Below are positions 62,376-64,000 of a stretch of DNA of 64,000 nt, piece after piece. The stretch comes from Pisaster brevispinus. Its lineage: Eukaryota; Echinodermata; Asteroidea; Forcipulatida; Asteriidae. Made by a program: the position numbers and the translations under genes. The notes beneath the pieces are model-generated. The model saw only the letters and a list, made by a program, of their open reading frames with translations, searched no databases and was not told the DNA's origin. The DNA is taken from positions 1,736,001 through 1,800,000 of the forward strand of contig JAMKCF010000019.1 in NCBI GenBank assembly GCA_023634235.1. Reading direction: 5' to 3'. Position 1 is the stretch's first letter; every line of letters starts with the position of its first letter.

Positions 62376-62482
62376 ATGGACATGTCAAGCATTCATATTG
62401 ACACGCTGCACAGAAGACCAGATTTGATTGATGCTTGTGCAGACTTACTTAACGCTCAATGGCCTCGCAGTAAAGCAGCAAG
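62376..62482 (+). CDS. NAA80: NAA80 (NAT6-type actin N-acetyltransferase), first coding exon
   Basis: An acceptor (ctttgcag) directly precedes ATG 62376. The 35 codons plus two bases encode MDMSSIHIDTLHRRPDLI, then DACADLLNAQWPRSKAA, and end at a GTAAGA donor. LHRRPDLI.ACADL.N.QWPRS is the characteristic N-terminus of NAA80 proteins, which acetylate the processed N-terminus of actin with acetyl-CoA. The GNAT core with the acetyl-CoA loop must lie beyond the right edge; no further exon was recognised to 64000. A start three codons later (Met3) is possible. Confidence 0.85.
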
Positions 62483-64000
62483 GTAAGATATAAAGTCAAA
62501 GGACTTAAGAAGTAATATATTATATATAATAGAGAAGAACATAACCTTACTGAGTCCGTTTGTACAGTGATATGTAAGTGTATCACCTGACCACATATTC
62601 TGAAAATAAATGTATTATTCAATATTCACCATGTTCAGCCACATAAAATGATAAATCAAGAAATTGCTTTGAAATAATGCAAGAGAATGTTTGAGAGTGA
62701 CTGACTATTAGTAGTCACGAGTGATTAAAGATGTAGGTTATGGTGTCACCATTTTGGGTAGGCCTGATAGCTGACAGTCTGACACTAACTGAAAGTGTAA
62801 TCACGTCATGGAAACACTGAGTCCTACCCCACTGCCACCAGCAGTGACCAAGGATACATTTTGATTAGACTTTAGAACCGAAATGCCCATTTTTTTTCAT
62901 TTGACTTACATTTCCCCTCAGGTTAAAGTTAAGTCCAAGATCATAGATATCCTACAGAGACCGACCGCACGCACCCAGCATACACAAAACTTTTACTTTG
63001 TGAACAGCTTTTGTTAAACTTAAAAAGGGTTCCTTTTCCAACAAAATTTCTGTTTTATTTGTTACTGCAAATTACATGGCAACCTAATTAAAACTGTGGG
63101 TAATGTTCTTGTAATTTCATACCCACAAGCAGAAAAGTTTAGCTCCGTGTTTACAGCCTTATTTGTTTCCCCACCCAACCTGCCCAAGTTTCTGCACTGT
63201 GTTTTGATGACAATTTACGTGTATTAAGAGTTCCATTATGAGACCACTCCAAGGGTAGCAGGGACCCCAAATGGTACACGTTTGAAGGTTTTCAAGTGAC
63301 CTGACCCCTTTCTTGAAAGTTGGTACAATGTACTGTTTTTAACTGTGCATTACTCTGTCATTTTATTGGCTGTCATTCACTCAGTCTGTGGATAAGTAAT
63401 TGGCAACATTATTTAACTACACAAATTTTAGATTCAGACCCTTAAAATGCCAAGTACTCTACTTATCAAATCAAATTTGAAGGAAAAAAAGGGTGTGTGA
63501 CTGTAACTGTACTTTAAAGTTGTGAAAAGACTTTGATGAGTACATTCAGATGGGAGTGCAGCTAACTCTTTCATTGCCCATTTTTGTTTTCTTTTTTCCT
63601 TTTACGTTTTTCGAAATTCTGTATAATTTCCTTTAGAAGTTTTTCTCACCAAACAAAATAATCTTGCTGATTTGTGTTGCCTTGGTACATCCCAAAGTCA
63701 ATAGCGCTTCTTGAGTGATAATGCCCTCTCGTACTAACATGAATATTTTGGGTCGAACATGTACGATTTATGACACTTTTTGAGTTTACATAAAGTACAT
63801 AATACTACATTAAATGGCACTTTGGAAATACATCAAATAGATCCTACCTGTATGACCTCGGCACTGAAAGAGTTAACACTGACTCCCAAAAATAAGAACG
63901 TAGTCCCTTGTACATGTACATGTTTGAATGCAATTTGTGGCAAATGTAAGGAAAGGTAATTTTGGTTCAACATTTTATGACCTCTGGAGTTTTGGTTTTA
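62483..64000. other. First coding intron of NAA80, running off the window
   Basis: 1.5 kb with no exon or recognised repeat. Confidence 0.5.

Overview
This window is animal nuclear DNA: AT-rich, with multi-exon genes separated by canonical GT-AG introns, long intergenic stretches, many microsatellites and a dense load of short inverted-repeat transposons. The gene set (GALNT10-type glycosyltransferases, ARMT1, NAA80, CHAC2, UQCC3-like and C14orf119-like genes, an astacin and a CUB protein) and the style of the repeats suggest an invertebrate deuterostome, most likely an echinoderm. That placement is inference; no ribosomal or mitochondrial marker is present. Exon chains were assembled by eye from splice sites, reading phase and family similarity.

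Layout. 0-5.5 kb: a secreted astacin-type metalloprotease (minus strand, 5' half only) lies head-to-head with a small secreted CUB-domain protein (plus strand); each has its own TATA box. 5.5-15 kb: no intact gene. It holds a decayed CYP2-like cytochrome P450, a 95-bp-arm fold-back repeat, a retroelement gag-like remnant and a roughly 450-bp tandem repeat. 15.1-33.0 kb: two complete tandem GALNT10-like genes (603 and 628 codons) sharing several identical exon lengths; both encode type II Golgi enzymes with a C-terminal ricin-type lectin domain. 34.7-37.6 kb: a frameshifted CR1/Jockey-type LINE. 38.0-42.8 kb: two minus-strand genes for small coiled-coil proteins with a C-terminal membrane segment, plus exons of a possible plus-strand secreted peptide. 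44.3-47.6 kb: transposons, including two hAT-type non-autonomous elements with exact 8-bp target duplications. 47.8-64 kb: a compact run of housekeeping genes: a tentative GON7-like gene (-), C14orf119-like (+), UQCC3-like (-), CHAC2 (+), ARMT1 (-) and the 5' exon of NAA80 (+), mostly in divergent pairs.

How they work together. The two GALNT genes start mucin-type O-glycosylation in the Golgi. The astacin and the CUB protein are both exported and share a 1-kb divergent promoter region. CHAC2 degrades glutathione, ARMT1 is a metal-dependent phosphatase/carboxyl methyltransferase-family protein, UQCC3 assists complex III assembly and NAA80 acetylates actin. These last four look like unrelated housekeeping neighbours rather than a pathway.
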